Assembly: GCF_000024885.1 (NCBI RefSeq) | Contig: NC_013512.1 | Span: 2,108,001 to 2,172,000, forward strand | From: Sulfurospirillum deleyianum DSM 6946 | GTDB taxonomy: Bacteria; Campylobacterota; Campylobacteria; Campylobacterales; Sulfurospirillaceae | Length of the DNA: 64,000 nt | Direction of reading: 5' to 3' | Shown: positions 43,748-52,184 of the stretch, piece after piece | Position numbering within the stretch: the stretch's first letter is position 1 | How the letters are laid out: each line of letters starts with the position of its first letter | Program-made: the position numbers and the translations under genes | Notes under the pieces: generated by a model | Databases searched by the model: none | Seen by the model: only the letters and a program-made list of their open reading frames with translations | What the model was told of the DNA's origin: nothing

Positions 43748-44962
43748 TTATTTAACCTCAAAAGTCTCTTCGGGTTTCATTTCGATGATTTTCCACGGAA
43801 GCCCTTGTGTGTTCAATTCGTCCATAAAAGGCTTGGCGTCGAATTGTTCCATGTTGAATACACCCTTGCCAGACCATGTGCCCTCTAACATCAGTTTTGC
43901 GCCAATCATCGCTGGAACTCCTGTGGTGTAACTCACCGCTTGTGCACCCGTCTCACGGTAGCACGCTTGATGGTCGCACACGTTGTAGATGTAGATTTTG
44001 CGTTTTTTGCCATCTTTTAGACCTTCAAACACACACCCAATGTTCGTAAAACCAACCGTTCTAGGTCCCAAACTTGCAGGGTCTGGAAGCAAGGTTTTCA
44101 AAAATTCGATAGGGACGATTTTCATCCCTTTGTGTTCGACCTCATCAATGCGCAACATTCCGATATTTTCCAAACACTTCATGTGCGTAAGATAGCTTTG
44201 ACCAAAGGTCATAAAAAAACGAATACGTTTAAGCCCTTTAATGTTTTGAACTAACGATTCTAACTCTTCATGGTAAAGGAGATAACTATCTTTTGGTCCC
44301 ACTTCAGGGTAATCCCAAACCATTTTCACAGACACTGGCTCAGTTTCTATCCACTCACCATTTTCCCAATAACGCCCTTTGGAGCTGACTTCTCGAAGGT
44401 TAATTTCTGGGTTAAAGTTGGTTGCAAAGGCGTAACCATGATCGCCCGCATTACAGTCCAAAATATCAATGCTCTCAATGCTGTCAAAAAGGTACTGCTG
44501 TGCGTAGGCACAGTAAACATTGGTCACACCTGGGTCAAAACCACTGCCCAAAAGTGCCATAATGCCTGCTTCTTTAAAGGCGTTATCTCGTGCCCATTGC
44601 TCTTTGTACTCAAACTTTGCGAGGTCTGGATGCTCGTAGTTAGCCGTGTCTAGGTAAGGCACTTTGGTTTTCACACATGCGTCCATGATGATTAAGTCTT
44701 GATACGGAAGTGCGATGTTCATCACCAAAGCAGGCTTTACGTTTTCGATGAGAGCCACCAATGCGTCCACATCGTCCGCATCAATCGCCGCAGTTTCGAT
44801 GTTTACATGTAAAGATTCTTTGATCTCACTTGCGATTTGGTCACACTTTGATTTGGTTCGGCTTGCCAAAACAATTTTACTGAACACGCCGCTGTTCATT
44901 GCGCATTTTTTGGTCACAACACGGCTCACACCGCCCGCACCGATAATTAATACTGTTGCCAT
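43748..44962 (-). CDS. Carboxynorspermidine/carboxyspermidine dehydrogenase
   Basis: A 404-residue saccharopine-dehydrogenase-like protein from the ATG at 44962 (MATVLIIGAGGVSRVV). The Rossmann motif GAGGVS, NIALPYQDL, ANYEHPD and GFDPGVTNVYCAYA are typical of carboxynorspermidine dehydrogenase. It condenses aspartate semialdehyde with putrescine (or diaminopropane) using NADPH; the product is decarboxylated by nspC. No spermidine synthase gene is visible in the window. One palindrome (44803) is read as LHVN. Confidence 0.88.
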   Translation of the reverse strand: MATVLIIGAGGVSRVVTKKCAMNSGVFSKIVLASRTKSKCDQIASEIKESLHVNIETAAIDADDVDALVALIENVKPALVMNIALPYQDLIIMDACVKTKVPYLDTANYEHPDLAKFEYKEQWARDNAFKEAGIMALLGSGFDPGVTNVYCAYAQQYLFDSIESIDILDCNAGDHGYAFATNFNPEINLREVSSKGRYWENGEWIETEPVSVKMVWDYPEVGPKDSYLLYHEELESLVQNIKGLKRIRFFMTFGQSYLTHMKCLENIGMLRIDEVEHKGMKIVPIEFLKTLLPDPASLGPRTVGFTNIGCVFEGLKDGKKRKIYIYNVCDHQACYRETGAQAVSYTTGVPAMIGAKLMLEGTWSGKGVFNMEQFDAKPFMDELNTQGLPWKIIEMKPEETFEVK

Positions 44963-44996
44963 GATTTTCCTTCTCATTTTTAATTGACTTTTTTCA

Positions 44997-45100
44997 AAAG
45001 TCTAAGCCACGCCAAAAAAGCAAAGCTCTTTTGGCTACGTTAGCCACTAGGGCACTGAAGCTTGCCAACACGTTGGCAGAATTAAGTTTATGGTGAGGCT
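44997..45100 (+). repeat. Intergenic repeat, degenerate copy 4
   Basis: Shares AAGTCTAA, CCACGCC, AGCAAAGCTC, GGCTACGYTAGC and TTGGCAGAATT with the complete copies but with an altered middle. It occupies most of the 207-base gap before rdgB. Confidence 0.6.
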
Positions 45101-45169
45101 TCTTTAATAAGAGCTATGCACCATAGCCATTATCAAAAAAGCCTATTATATGTCTTGTTTATTACTGTT

Positions 45170-45760
45170 TTATTTCAAAGAGTTTATGATGATGTGCGCC
45201 AACTCAAGCGCTCTTCCTCGGTGCGAAAAGGCTTTTTTCACGCTTTCGTCTAACTCACCTAAGGTTTTGTCATAACCGTAGGGCATAAACATTGGGTCAT
45301 ACCCAAAGCCGTTGTGACCTCTAGCTTCCATTATCGCATTGCCGTGCATCCAGCCATGCACACAAAATTCACCCTTAGCACACACGAGCGCAATGGCAGC
45401 GGTGTAAAAAGCGGGTGTTTTTGAGACACCTTGTTCTTTCAAAGTTGCAATCAGTTTGTTTAAATTGGCTTCTGAAGTCGCCCCCACGCCCGCATAACGG
45501 GCACTGTAAATACCAGGTGCTCCGCCTAAGAGAGGCACACTAATGCCACTATCATCACTCAGCACCATGTCATTTTTATCGCTTAGTTTTTCATAAACAG
45601 CACGTGCTTTAATCAGCGCATTTTCTTTAAACGTGCTTCCTGTTTCTTCAATCTCGAAAGGCTCCATAATGTCGCTGTATGCCACCACCTCATACTCGCT
45701 AATCCACGAGCGAAACTCTTTAACTTTGCCTTGATTGGACGTAGCTAATACAATTTTCAA
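45170..45760 (-). CDS. rdgB: XTP/dITP pyrophosphatase (RdgB/HAM1)
   Basis: A 196-residue house-cleaning nucleotide hydrolase. The N-terminal signature MKIVLATSNQGKVKEFR, catalytic SGISVPLLGGAPGIYSARYAG near residues 70-90 and the C-terminal GFGYDPMFMPYG and SHRGRAL are all intact. It removes non-canonical purine triphosphates. Typical length. Next gene downstream on the minus strand is the methylation-unrelated polyamine dehydrogenase; no functional link is evident. Confidence 0.94.
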   Translation of the reverse strand: MKIVLATSNQGKVKEFRSWISEYEVVAYSDIMEPFEIEETGSTFKENALIKARAVYEKLSDKNDMVLSDDSGISVPLLGGAPGIYSARYAGVGATSEANLNKLIATLKEQGVSKTPAFYTAAIALVCAKGEFCVHGWMHGNAIMEARGHNGFGYDPMFMPYGYDKTLGELDESVKKAFSHRGRALELAHIIINSLK

Positions 45761-45808
45761 CGCTCATTCCCCCTGCTTATATAAGCTTTTATTCTATCCA
45801 TTTTTTGT

Positions 45809-46879
45809 TTAAAACTTCGGCTCCATAATCCATACTTCCAATGGCGCTTGAAGCTCACCAGCAACCCATTTGGCTCGTTCCCCATACCCCATAAACATAT
45901 CCGCACGATTGGGTCCTTTAATTGCCCCACCCGTGTCTTGCGCAAACACAAACTTTTCAACCTTATACTGAGGCGATTCGCTCTTAAGTGCTAAAAGTGA
46001 ACCTAGAGGAATAAACGCTCTATCCACTGCCACAGAGCGCTCAGGCGTTAACACAACGCCCAAACTTCCCGTTGCTTTTTGTTCCATTTTGCGAAAAAAG
46101 ACATAACTTGGGTTAGTATTTAAAAGTTCATCTCTTTTTGTGGGGTGTGCTTCTAACCACGCTTTGATTTTTTGCATAGAGACCTCTTCAGGCGTTGCAA
46201 AAATCCCTCTATTGACCATCTCTCGTCCGAGTGATTTGTATGTGTGTCCGTTACTATCAGCGTAGCCTATAAACATTACTCTTCCATCTTCAAGCTCTAC
46301 CCTGCCTGAGCCTTGTACTTCCATAAAAAAGAGGTCAATTTTATCGTCCACGTAACACAAAATCTCTGCTTTCATCTTACGCTTGGCAATTTCTGCTCTC
46401 GTAAAATAAGGAACAACCTTTCCCTTTACAGAGCGTCCACGCATTTTTGCGTCCTTTTCACCCACAATTTTAATCAAATCTTTGGGTTTACCATAAACAG
46501 GATACGCAAAGCGTTTACTCTTTTTCATACTTCCATGTAAAAGGGGTTCATAATAACCTGTGAGCATAGAGCGTTGCTCGTTAGGCTCAACCTTTTTGAG
46601 TACAAAAGCGTTTTGAAAAAAGGCTTTTGCATCCTTTACATGTAAAGATTGTTCGCACACTTTGGCATAAACTTTTTGCGTCTGGGGTGCCTTACAATTT
46701 TCACGAAAAAGCATCAAAAGCTCATCAAAATTCTCCTCATGACTAAAGCGTTCAAACTGTTTAGTTTGTTCTTGAAGCGTTGTAGCAAATGTATCATCTT
46801 GCGATGTGGGAGAGAGTTTAGAAGCACAGCCTGAAAAAACGACCATAAAAACAAACGAAGAAAAAAGAAAATAGCGCAT
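45809..46879 (-). CDS. mltA: MltA-type lytic murein transglycosylase
   Basis: A 356-residue lipoprotein: signal MRYFLFSSFVFMVVFSGC with lipobox Cys18. MltA domain segments are LTGYYEPLL near residue 105, FFMEVQGSGRVELEDG, and the C-terminal 3D-like FVFAQDTGGAIKGPNRADMFMGYG, where the Asp residues act in glycan cleavage. It trims peptidoglycan at the outer membrane. One palindrome (46636) is read as LHVK. Confidence 0.92.
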   Translation of the reverse strand: MRYFLFSSFVFMVVFSGCASKLSPTSQDDTFATTLQEQTKQFERFSHEENFDELLMLFRENCKAPQTQKVYAKVCEQSLHVKDAKAFFQNAFVLKKVEPNEQRSMLTGYYEPLLHGSMKKSKRFAYPVYGKPKDLIKIVGEKDAKMRGRSVKGKVVPYFTRAEIAKRKMKAEILCYVDDKIDLFFMEVQGSGRVELEDGRVMFIGYADSNGHTYKSLGREMVNRGIFATPEEVSMQKIKAWLEAHPTKRDELLNTNPSYVFFRKMEQKATGSLGVVLTPERSVAVDRAFIPLGSLLALKSESPQYKVEKFVFAQDTGGAIKGPNRADMFMGYGERAKWVAGELQAPLEVWIMEPKF

Positions 46880-46895
46880 TCACATCCATTAAAAA

Positions 46896-46912
46896 GAGGC
46901 GCTAAGCGCCCC
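46896..46912 (-). terminator. Short terminator after the 56-residue gene
   Basis: GGCGC/GCGCC stem with a TAA loop (46898-46910), extended by flanking A-G/C-C pairs, followed on the minus strand by TTTTT. It lies between the small gene (stop at 46924) and mltA. Confidence 0.65.
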
Positions 46913-46923
46913 ATTAAATTTAT

Positions 46924-47094
46924 TTAAGCCTTTTGTTTAAGCGTATTAAGCTCACGTTTAATCGCATCAAATTCCGCATAAATTTTGTTGTGTTCCATCA
47001 CAACCCAGTGATTCAAACCAATATAATAAAGCGTAATAAAATACGCCAACACGCACCCAGCAAACCCTAAAATATGTGTAATATTAAATTCCAT
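46924..47094 (-). CDS. Small single-span membrane protein, 56 residues
   Basis: A short open frame from the ATG at 47094 with a strong GGAAGGAG ribosome binding site seven bases upstream. The product starts MEFNITHILGFAGCVLAYFI, has one or two hydrophobic stretches (residues 7-32) and a charged, coiled-coil-like C terminus (YAEFDAIKRELNTLKQK). A terminator follows. Such small proteins are often missed; its function is unknown. It is divergent from the MFS gene starting at 47242. Confidence 0.75.
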   Translation of the reverse strand: MEFNITHILGFAGCVLAYFITLYYIGLNHWVVMEHNKIYAEFDAIKRELNTLKQKA

Positions 47095-47241
47095 GCTAAC
47101 TCCTTCCGTGTTTGTTTTAACTGTTGAAGATTATAACATAAAAGAAGCTTGAGCCAAGTGTGATTTTAAAATTTCATAGACTTTTCAAAGTTTAACAAAG
47201 GTAAAATCAACCGTGATTAAATTTCGAGGAATAGTGCATTC

Positions 47242-48558
47242 ATGTTAAAAACTGTTTTCCCCCTAACCCTGATTATTTCGCTTCGTTTCTTAGGTCTTTT
47301 TATCGTCTTACCTGTGCTTTCTGTTTATGCGCTTCACTTAGAAGGTTCCAATGAATTTTTAGTGGGTATTACCATTGGTGGATATGCCATAACCCAAATG
47401 TTTTTGCAAATTCCCTTTGGGATTCTCTCCGATAAAATTGGACGTAAAGTCACCATTTTTATTGGCTTAGTTATCTTTATGATAGGCTCACTGGTGTGTG
47501 GTTTGAGTGAGAGCATTTATGGTTTGATGATAGGTCGTTTTTTACAAGGTGCTGGTGCGATTGGTGCGGTTGGAACCGCGATGATTAGCGATATGGTCAA
47601 AGAAGAAGTGCGTGCCAAAGCCATGGCGATTATGGGAGGAAGTATTGCGGCAAGTTTTGCGCTTTCCATGATGCTAGGCTCACTCATTGGCGGGTACTAT
47701 GGGGTGGATAAACTCTTTTTTCTGACCGCTCTTTTTTGTCTTTTAGCGATTATTATTCTCTACACTAAAGTTCCCAATCCTCCTAAAATTGTCCATCATT
47801 ACGGTGCCGATGAGGCAGAGCTTAAACACATTTTTAAAGATAAAAATCTTATGAAAATGAACATCACCAACATGCTTCAAAAAGGGATGATGACCCTAGC
47901 GTTTATGGTCATTCCTATCATTATGTTTAAAGAGTTTGGTTTTGAGAAAAAAGAGCTCTGGATGGTCTATTTACCTGCGATGATTTGTGGCGTACTAGCG
48001 ATGGCGCCTTCAGCTATTTTGGGAGAAAAAAAGCATAAAGCCAAAGAGATGCTGATGATTGGTATTGTCTTTTTTGGTATCAGCTATGTCATGATGGGCT
48101 ACGCCAAAAGTGCGCCATGGTTTATTGTAGGAGTTGTGCTCTTTTTTATTGGCTTTAATATACATGAGCCTTTGATGCAATCGATGGCAAGCAAATACGC
48201 AAAGATTCACCAAAAAGGTGCAGCTCTAGGCGTTTTTAACTCCTTTGGCTATGCGGGAACCTTTGTGGGTGGTGTCTTTGGAGGCTTCTTTTTACAGCAC
48301 TTTGGTATTATGGAAATTGCATGGGTGATGTTTATCGCCTGTATTTTGTGGCTTTTTTTAATTGCGACCTTACACAATCCAAGCATCAATAAAAACCTCT
48401 ACCTCCCTTTTGAAACCATTGATTTGACAAGAGTTTTACATCTTAGCCATGTTAAAGGTATCATCGAATGGTATCGCAATGAAAGTGAACAACTTTTAGT
48501 CATCAAATACGACTCACAACTCACCGATAAAGAGACCATCTTAGCGGTTTTAGAGTAA
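47242..48558 (+). CDS. Major facilitator superfamily transporter
   Basis: A 438-residue protein with twelve membrane segments in the first 375 residues. The MFS loop 2-3 motif GILSDKIGRK is near residue 60, and the related motif GAIGAVGTAMISD near residue 110. A C-terminal soluble tail of about 65 residues (YNESEQLLVIKYDSQ-like) is distinctive of a Campylobacterota subfamily. The drug/H+ antiporter subfamily is likely; substrate unknown. Confidence 0.88.
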   Translation: MLKTVFPLTLIISLRFLGLFIVLPVLSVYALHLEGSNEFLVGITIGGYAITQMFLQIPFGILSDKIGRKVTIFIGLVIFMIGSLVCGLSESIYGLMIGRFLQGAGAIGAVGTAMISDMVKEEVRAKAMAIMGGSIAASFALSMMLGSLIGGYYGVDKLFFLTALFCLLAIIILYTKVPNPPKIVHHYGADEAELKHIFKDKNLMKMNITNMLQKGMMTLAFMVIPIIMFKEFGFEKKELWMVYLPAMICGVLAMAPSAILGEKKHKAKEMLMIGIVFFGISYVMMGYAKSAPWFIVGVVLFFIGFNIHEPLMQSMASKYAKIHQKGAALGVFNSFGYAGTFVGGVFGGFFLQHFGIMEIAWVMFIACILWLFLIATLHNPSINKNLYLPFETIDLTRVLHLSHVKGIIEWYRNESEQLLVIKYDSQLTDKETILAVLE

Positions 48559-48559
48559 G

Positions 48560-48979
48560 GTGGAACTTCTCAGCCTTTTAGGAATTAGCTTTGCTTCTGC
48601 CACCCTTTTACCAGGAGGAAGCGAAGCTTTTTTTCTCTACCTGTTAGATCAAAAATTAAACCCTTACACACTTTTAACCATTGCCACGCTTGGCAATACG
48701 TTAGGCTCTTTTGTCAATTATATATTAGGAAAATACGCCTCAGATTTTTCCCTCTCAAAAGGCTACATCAAAGCCAAACATCAGCACAAAGCCACGCTTC
48801 TTTTTGAGCGCTATGGCATGTGGAGCCTGCTCTTCTCATGGCTTCCCATTATTGGTGACCCGCTCACATTCGTGGCTGGAGTGGTACGGTATACGTGGTG
48901 GAAGTTTTTACTCATTGTAAGCATTGCCAAATTGGCACGGTATCTGTTTGTGTATGCGGGATTTTTGGCATGGATTTAG
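48560..48979 (+). CDS. YqaA/DedA-like membrane protein
   Basis: A 139-residue protein with a GTG start just after the MFS stop. About four membrane segments; SATLLPGGSEAFFLYLL, GNTLGSFVNYILGKYA and PIIGDPLTFVAGVVR match the YqaA branch of the SNARE-associated/DedA family, which handles membrane lipids or envelope homeostasis. Translationally coupled to the MFS gene. Confidence 0.85.
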   Translation: MELLSLLGISFASATLLPGGSEAFFLYLLDQKLNPYTLLTIATLGNTLGSFVNYILGKYASDFSLSKGYIKAKHQHKATLLFERYGMWSLLFSWLPIIGDPLTFVAGVVRYTWWKFLLIVSIAKLARYLFVYAGFLAWI

Positions 48980-48980
48980 T

Positions 48981-48990
48981 TTACATGTAA
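48981..48990. repeat. TTACATGTAA palindrome after the yqaA-like stop
   Basis: A perfect copy (GTTTACATGTAAAC) one base after the stop codon at 48979, between convergent genes and next to the full-length intergenic repeat. Confidence 0.85.
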
Positions 48991-49006
48991 ACCTTGTTTT
49001 CACATT

Positions 49007-49138
49007 AGAGTTCTGCAAGAACTCTAAACACGCCTTTAAAGCAAAGCTCTAAAGGCTACGCTAACGCTGGGTTTTCCTCGGCAGAATGCCCACGCACCCT
49101 TGGTGCTTTTTTTGCTTGCAAAAGGAGCTTTGCAAGAT
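49007..49138 (+). repeat. 130-bp hairpin-rich intergenic repeat, copy 3
   Basis: The most complete copy. It begins with the hairpin AGTTCTGCAAGAACT, then AACACGCCTTTAAAGCAAAGC, the core CTACGCTAACGCTGGGTTTTC, GGCAGAATGCCCACGCACC, the small hairpin GCACCCTTGGTGC and finally CTTGCAAAAGGAGCTTTGCAAG. Placed between convergent genes. No open frame. Confidence 0.88.
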
Positions 49139-49143
49139 ACCTA

Positions 49144-49578
49144 TTAGAAACTAATGTTTTGAAACGATGCATCCACTAAATTTTTAGCTACCATCGGTGG
49201 TTTAGCAACACTCACACCTTCGACTAAAGCAGATACTTCTTTGCCTGCTGTAGGTAAAAAGAGTGGGCACACTTGCACGGATGCGCCTGCTTTGATTAAG
49301 CCTTGAAGCGCACTTTTAGGATTCACACTTTGACCATCGCCACGCTTGACACTTCCTGATTCAAACTCTTTAAGGGCTAACTGACCCGCAGGACCGCAAA
49401 GAGTAATGTTTACAACTTTACTGTGGTCTTTAAGTGCACTGGTAGAGAGCACCATCCCCATCATTTGGGTTTGAGTATCCCCTGATGTAATGAGTACATT
49501 TAAGCCTTTAACCTCTTGCGCACTCAGTGGCAACACCAAAGCACCTGCTACAACCATAGATAATAAAACTTTTTTCAT
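49144..49578 (-). CDS. Exported DsrE-like protein
   Basis: A 144-residue protein with a signal peptide (MKKVLLSMVVAGALVLPLSA) and a DsrE/TusD fold: LNVLITSGDTQTQMMGMVLS then VNITLCGPAGQLALK, with Cys at residue 60 or so and a second Cys in VQVCPLFLPTAGK. Periplasmic DsrE-like proteins occur in sulfur-metabolising Campylobacterota and may carry sulfur or serve as redox proteins. Single gene unit. Confidence 0.75.
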   Translation of the reverse strand: MKKVLLSMVVAGALVLPLSAQEVKGLNVLITSGDTQTQMMGMVLSTSALKDHSKVVNITLCGPAGQLALKEFESGSVKRGDGQSVNPKSALQGLIKAGASVQVCPLFLPTAGKEVSALVEGVSVAKPPMVAKNLVDASFQNISF

Positions 49579-49660
49579 ACCGTCTCCTTTAAAATTTTGG
49601 ATTCACTATAGTATAATAAAATCTTAAACAGTTATGCAAATGTAACAAAAAAAGAGAAAT

Positions 49661-50167
49661 CTACCCTTTTAAAGAGGTAAATTTTGCCCGAGAGGGAACA
49701 ACCACTAAAAAACCTGCCAAAGCAAACAACGTAAGATTCACCATCGTTGTAAAATCACCCGTTGTCAAGAACACAACAATTCCCAAAATAGCGATACTCT
49801 CAAAGAGTGCAAGATGCACAAACATAAGCGTTACATAACGGGTTTTAAACGTATTAAATTCCTCTTCCTTACTCTCAAAGGTTTGAGCTAGAATCTCTTT
49901 TACCATTTTGGCATAGGCACTTTTAAAGTGAACAATTCCCACACCCAAAACAACACCCGCAAAAAGATATGCCCACACAAGAAGATTGAGATTGAGAAAA
50001 AACGTACTACGCAGTATCTCAGGCGAGTATAAAACGTTGATTCCACCTTGAGAGAGTAGCATATAGCAAACCAAAACATACACAAACAACGCACTCACCA
50101 TAGTAAACCAAATCACCATGAGCGTTGATAAACTTTTTTGAGAAGCATTAGAGATTTGAAAAGACAT
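49661..50167 (-). CDS. Four-helix membrane protein, unknown
   Basis: A 168-residue protein from the ATG at 50167 (AAAAGGAG ribosome binding site). Four hydrophobic segments (about 15-38, 58-80, 108-132, 138-158). No catalytic motif recognised; no family assigned. It is downstream of moeA, separated by 62 bases that hold a palindrome copy. Confidence 0.65.
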   Translation of the reverse strand: MSFQISNASQKSLSTLMVIWFTMVSALFVYVLVCYMLLSQGGINVLYSPEILRSTFFLNLNLLVWAYLFAGVVLGVGIVHFKSAYAKMVKEILAQTFESKEEEFNTFKTRYVTLMFVHLALFESIAILGIVVFLTTGDFTTMVNLTLFALAGFLVVVPSRAKFTSLKG

Positions 50168-50193
50168 AGGACTCCTTTTAAGCGTCAATGTTT

Positions 50194-50203
50194 TTACATG
50201 TAA
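50194..50203. repeat. TTACATGTAA palindrome after moeA
   Basis: A perfect copy (TTTTTACATGTAAAAA) between the moeA stop and the start of the membrane-protein gene. Confidence 0.85.
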
Positions 50204-50229
50204 AAAGCTAAAAGGCTATTGCTAGACGT

Positions 50230-51444
50230 TTACACGTCCAGCAATACCACGTCCACCATCTCGCCTTTTTCAATCTTTAAAACATCTTTTTCCACTCGAA
50301 GCAAAGAGGGTTTATCTAAAAGGTTATTTAAAATGGCGCTACTGCCCTCTTTTTTGCCTTTCAAATCCACCACCAATTCACCCTCACAAAAACGAAGATT
50401 ACACGCAGTAAATTCAACAAATTTAGAGCGTTTTTTGTAAAACTCGCCCATTTTAGCTTTGATGGTAGGTAGAGCAAATTTTTGAGAGCGCATTTTACGA
50501 AACAAGGGAGCGATAAACAAAAAGGTACACACTGAGGCGCTGTAAGGAAAGCCAGGAAGTGCGTAGATATATTTGTGCCCAGTTTTGACCACACGAATGT
50601 GTCGTCCTGGTTTCATGTAGGAGCCATCAATGATATTTTGAATCTTCATATCGGTGAGGATGCTTTGCAAATAATCAAAATCCCCCACACTTCCCCCACC
50701 TGTGGTTACGACAATATCGCTCCACATGAGTGCTTGTCGGAGCTGTTGCTCAATAACATCTCGCTCATCACGGATGAGTTTAAAACGCATCGTCTCACAA
50801 CCCATTTGGCGCAAGATGGCTTCAACGGTGACATGGTTGGAGCTTCGAATTTGTGCGTGAGAGGTTTTCACTTCACCAAAATCTAAGATTTCATTGCCCG
50901 TGGAGAGAATAGCAATGCGAGGGCGCATAAAGACTTCAACTTGTACCATGCCCAGTTCTGCCATCACCCCAATTTCTGCAAAACCAATCTTTGTCCCTTT
51001 TTGAATGAGCACTTCACCCGCTTTATAGTTCTCTCCCACAGGTCGCACCGCATGTCCTTTGAAAACAGGAGTGGTAATGCGAATACTCTCGCCCTCAACT
51101 TCCACATTTTCAATCGGAATAAGCGTATCTGTCCCTTCACTCATAAGTGTACCCGTAAAGGTTTTCACGCATTGCCCTTGCGCAACCACGCCGGTTGTTT
51201 CACTCCCAGCAGGCACAAAAGCGTTTACATGTAACTTCCCTAAGTCTTGGTCACTAAAAGCGATGGCATAGCCATCCATTGAGGCAGTTTCATGGGTAGG
51301 GTTATTTTCAACAGCGACAATATCCACCGCCAAAAAGCGTCCCAAAGCCTCACCCACAAACAGGTTTTCAACACCAAATTGTGTGCAAATAGAAGCCTCA
51401 AGCGCTCTGAGTGTTTCATCAAAAGGAGGAAAATTTTGACTCAT
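50230..51444 (-). CDS. moeA: Molybdopterin molybdotransferase
   Basis: A 404-residue MoeA. Domain order is standard: N-terminal HETASMDGYAIAF-type motif (THETASMDGYA), FTGTLMSEGTDTLIPIE, then the MoCF/MPT-binding domain with IVVTTGGGSVGDFDY and GRHIRVVKTGHKYIYALPGFP. It inserts molybdate into adenylylated molybdopterin. Overlaps the moaE stop by four bases. Molybdo- or tungsto-enzymes are prominent in this group of respiring bacteria. One palindrome copy (51225) is read as LHVN. Confidence 0.94.
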   Translation of the reverse strand: MSQNFPPFDETLRALEASICTQFGVENLFVGEALGRFLAVDIVAVENNPTHETASMDGYAIAFSDQDLGKLHVNAFVPAGSETTGVVAQGQCVKTFTGTLMSEGTDTLIPIENVEVEGESIRITTPVFKGHAVRPVGENYKAGEVLIQKGTKIGFAEIGVMAELGMVQVEVFMRPRIAILSTGNEILDFGEVKTSHAQIRSSNHVTVEAILRQMGCETMRFKLIRDERDVIEQQLRQALMWSDIVVTTGGGSVGDFDYLQSILTDMKIQNIIDGSYMKPGRHIRVVKTGHKYIYALPGFPYSASVCTFLFIAPLFRKMRSQKFALPTIKAKMGEFYKKRSKFVEFTACNLRFCEGELVVDLKGKKEGSSAILNNLLDKPSLLRVEKDVLKIEKGEMVDVVLLDV

Positions 51445-51887
51445 GCATCCGCCTTTAAAAGCCCATGTCCTTGAAGCAGATGGGAGCGATCTTTAGCATA
51501 AACACGTTGCCCCTCAATCAAATCATACTTCCAAATGGGCGCATTGGCTTTAAAATCTTCCACAAAATCGTTAATCAATTTTAAGGCAACTTTTCGTTTA
51601 GGCGAAACCACGGCAGAGATATAACTTGACGTGTGATTGGGCACGTCACCCCTAGCGTGTGCCATTAAAAGCACGGCATTTTGCGCCTTTGCTTTTTCTT
51701 GCCACGCATCAAACCAGCTTTGCAAAATAGGCTCATAAATATCAAAACTAAGACCCTCAATGCCATCTTCATCACGCACGATGCCCACAAAAGGGATAAA
51801 CGCACCGTAGTTTTTATCGCAGATTTTATCGTACCACGCAGCCAAAATCTCTTTTACATGTAAAGAGCCTTCATGTAATTCTAACAT
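51441..51887 (-). CDS. moaE: Molybdopterin synthase large subunit
   Basis: A 148-residue MoaE. GAFIPFVGIVRDE and LSFDIYEPI near the middle, ARGDVPNHTSSYISAVVSPKRK with catalytic Lys region, and IWKYDLIEG near the C terminus are the family signatures. It transfers two sulfurs from MoaD to precursor Z. Near-adjacent to moaD (three-base gap) and overlapping moeA, so an operon moaD-moaE-moeA. A palindrome copy (51854) near the start encodes LHVK. Confidence 0.93.
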   Translation of the reverse strand: MLELHEGSLHVKEILAAWYDKICDKNYGAFIPFVGIVRDEDGIEGLSFDIYEPILQSWFDAWQEKAKAQNAVLLMAHARGDVPNHTSSYISAVVSPKRKVALKLINDFVEDFKANAPIWKYDLIEGQRVYAKDRSHLLQGHGLLKADA

Positions 51888-51890
51888 GCT

Positions 51891-52112
51891 TCAGCCTCCA
51901 CACACAGGAGGTAAAAGGGAGATTTTATCCTCAGAAGCAATCGGCATGTTTAAATCACACACCAACGTATCATTGACCGCAACAGCGCAAATTCCTAGCC
52001 ATTCTTGAAGTGCTTTGTCCTCTTTAAAATAGTCTTTGAGTTCATTCAAATTTGCAATATCCACATCAAGGCTAGGACGCCCAATCGGCCCTAAAAATTC
52101 GACTTTTGCCAC
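51891..52112 (-). CDS. moaD: Molybdopterin synthase sulfur carrier subunit
   Basis: A 73-residue beta-grasp protein ending ISLLPPVCGG, the C-terminal Gly-Gly that is thiocarboxylated for sulfur transfer to MoaE. The start GTG/ATG context is just 3' of a palindrome copy and an AAGGA ribosome binding site. Confidence 0.9.
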   Translation of the reverse strand: MAKVEFLGPIGRPSLDVDIANLNELKDYFKEDKALQEWLGICAVAVNDTLVCDLNMPIASEDKISLLPPVCGG

Positions 52113-52124
52113 AATGATTCCTTT

Positions 52125-52134
52125 TTACATGTAA
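52125..52134. repeat. TTACATGTAA palindrome in front of moaD
   Basis: A perfect copy (TTTTTACATGTAAG) immediately upstream of the moaD ribosome binding site. Confidence 0.85.
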
Positions 52135-52149
52135 GAATTTAAAACGAGG

Positions 52150-52177
52150 AAAACGAGAAGAAAAGACCTCTCGTTTT
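52150..52177 (-). terminator. Terminator after nifU
   Basis: AAAACGAGA (52150-52158) pairs with TCTCGTTTT (52169-52177) with a ten-base loop; read on the minus strand it is followed by CCTCGTTTT. It probably ends the nifS-nifU transcript and precedes moaD. Confidence 0.65.
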
Positions 52178-52184
52178 ATACTTT

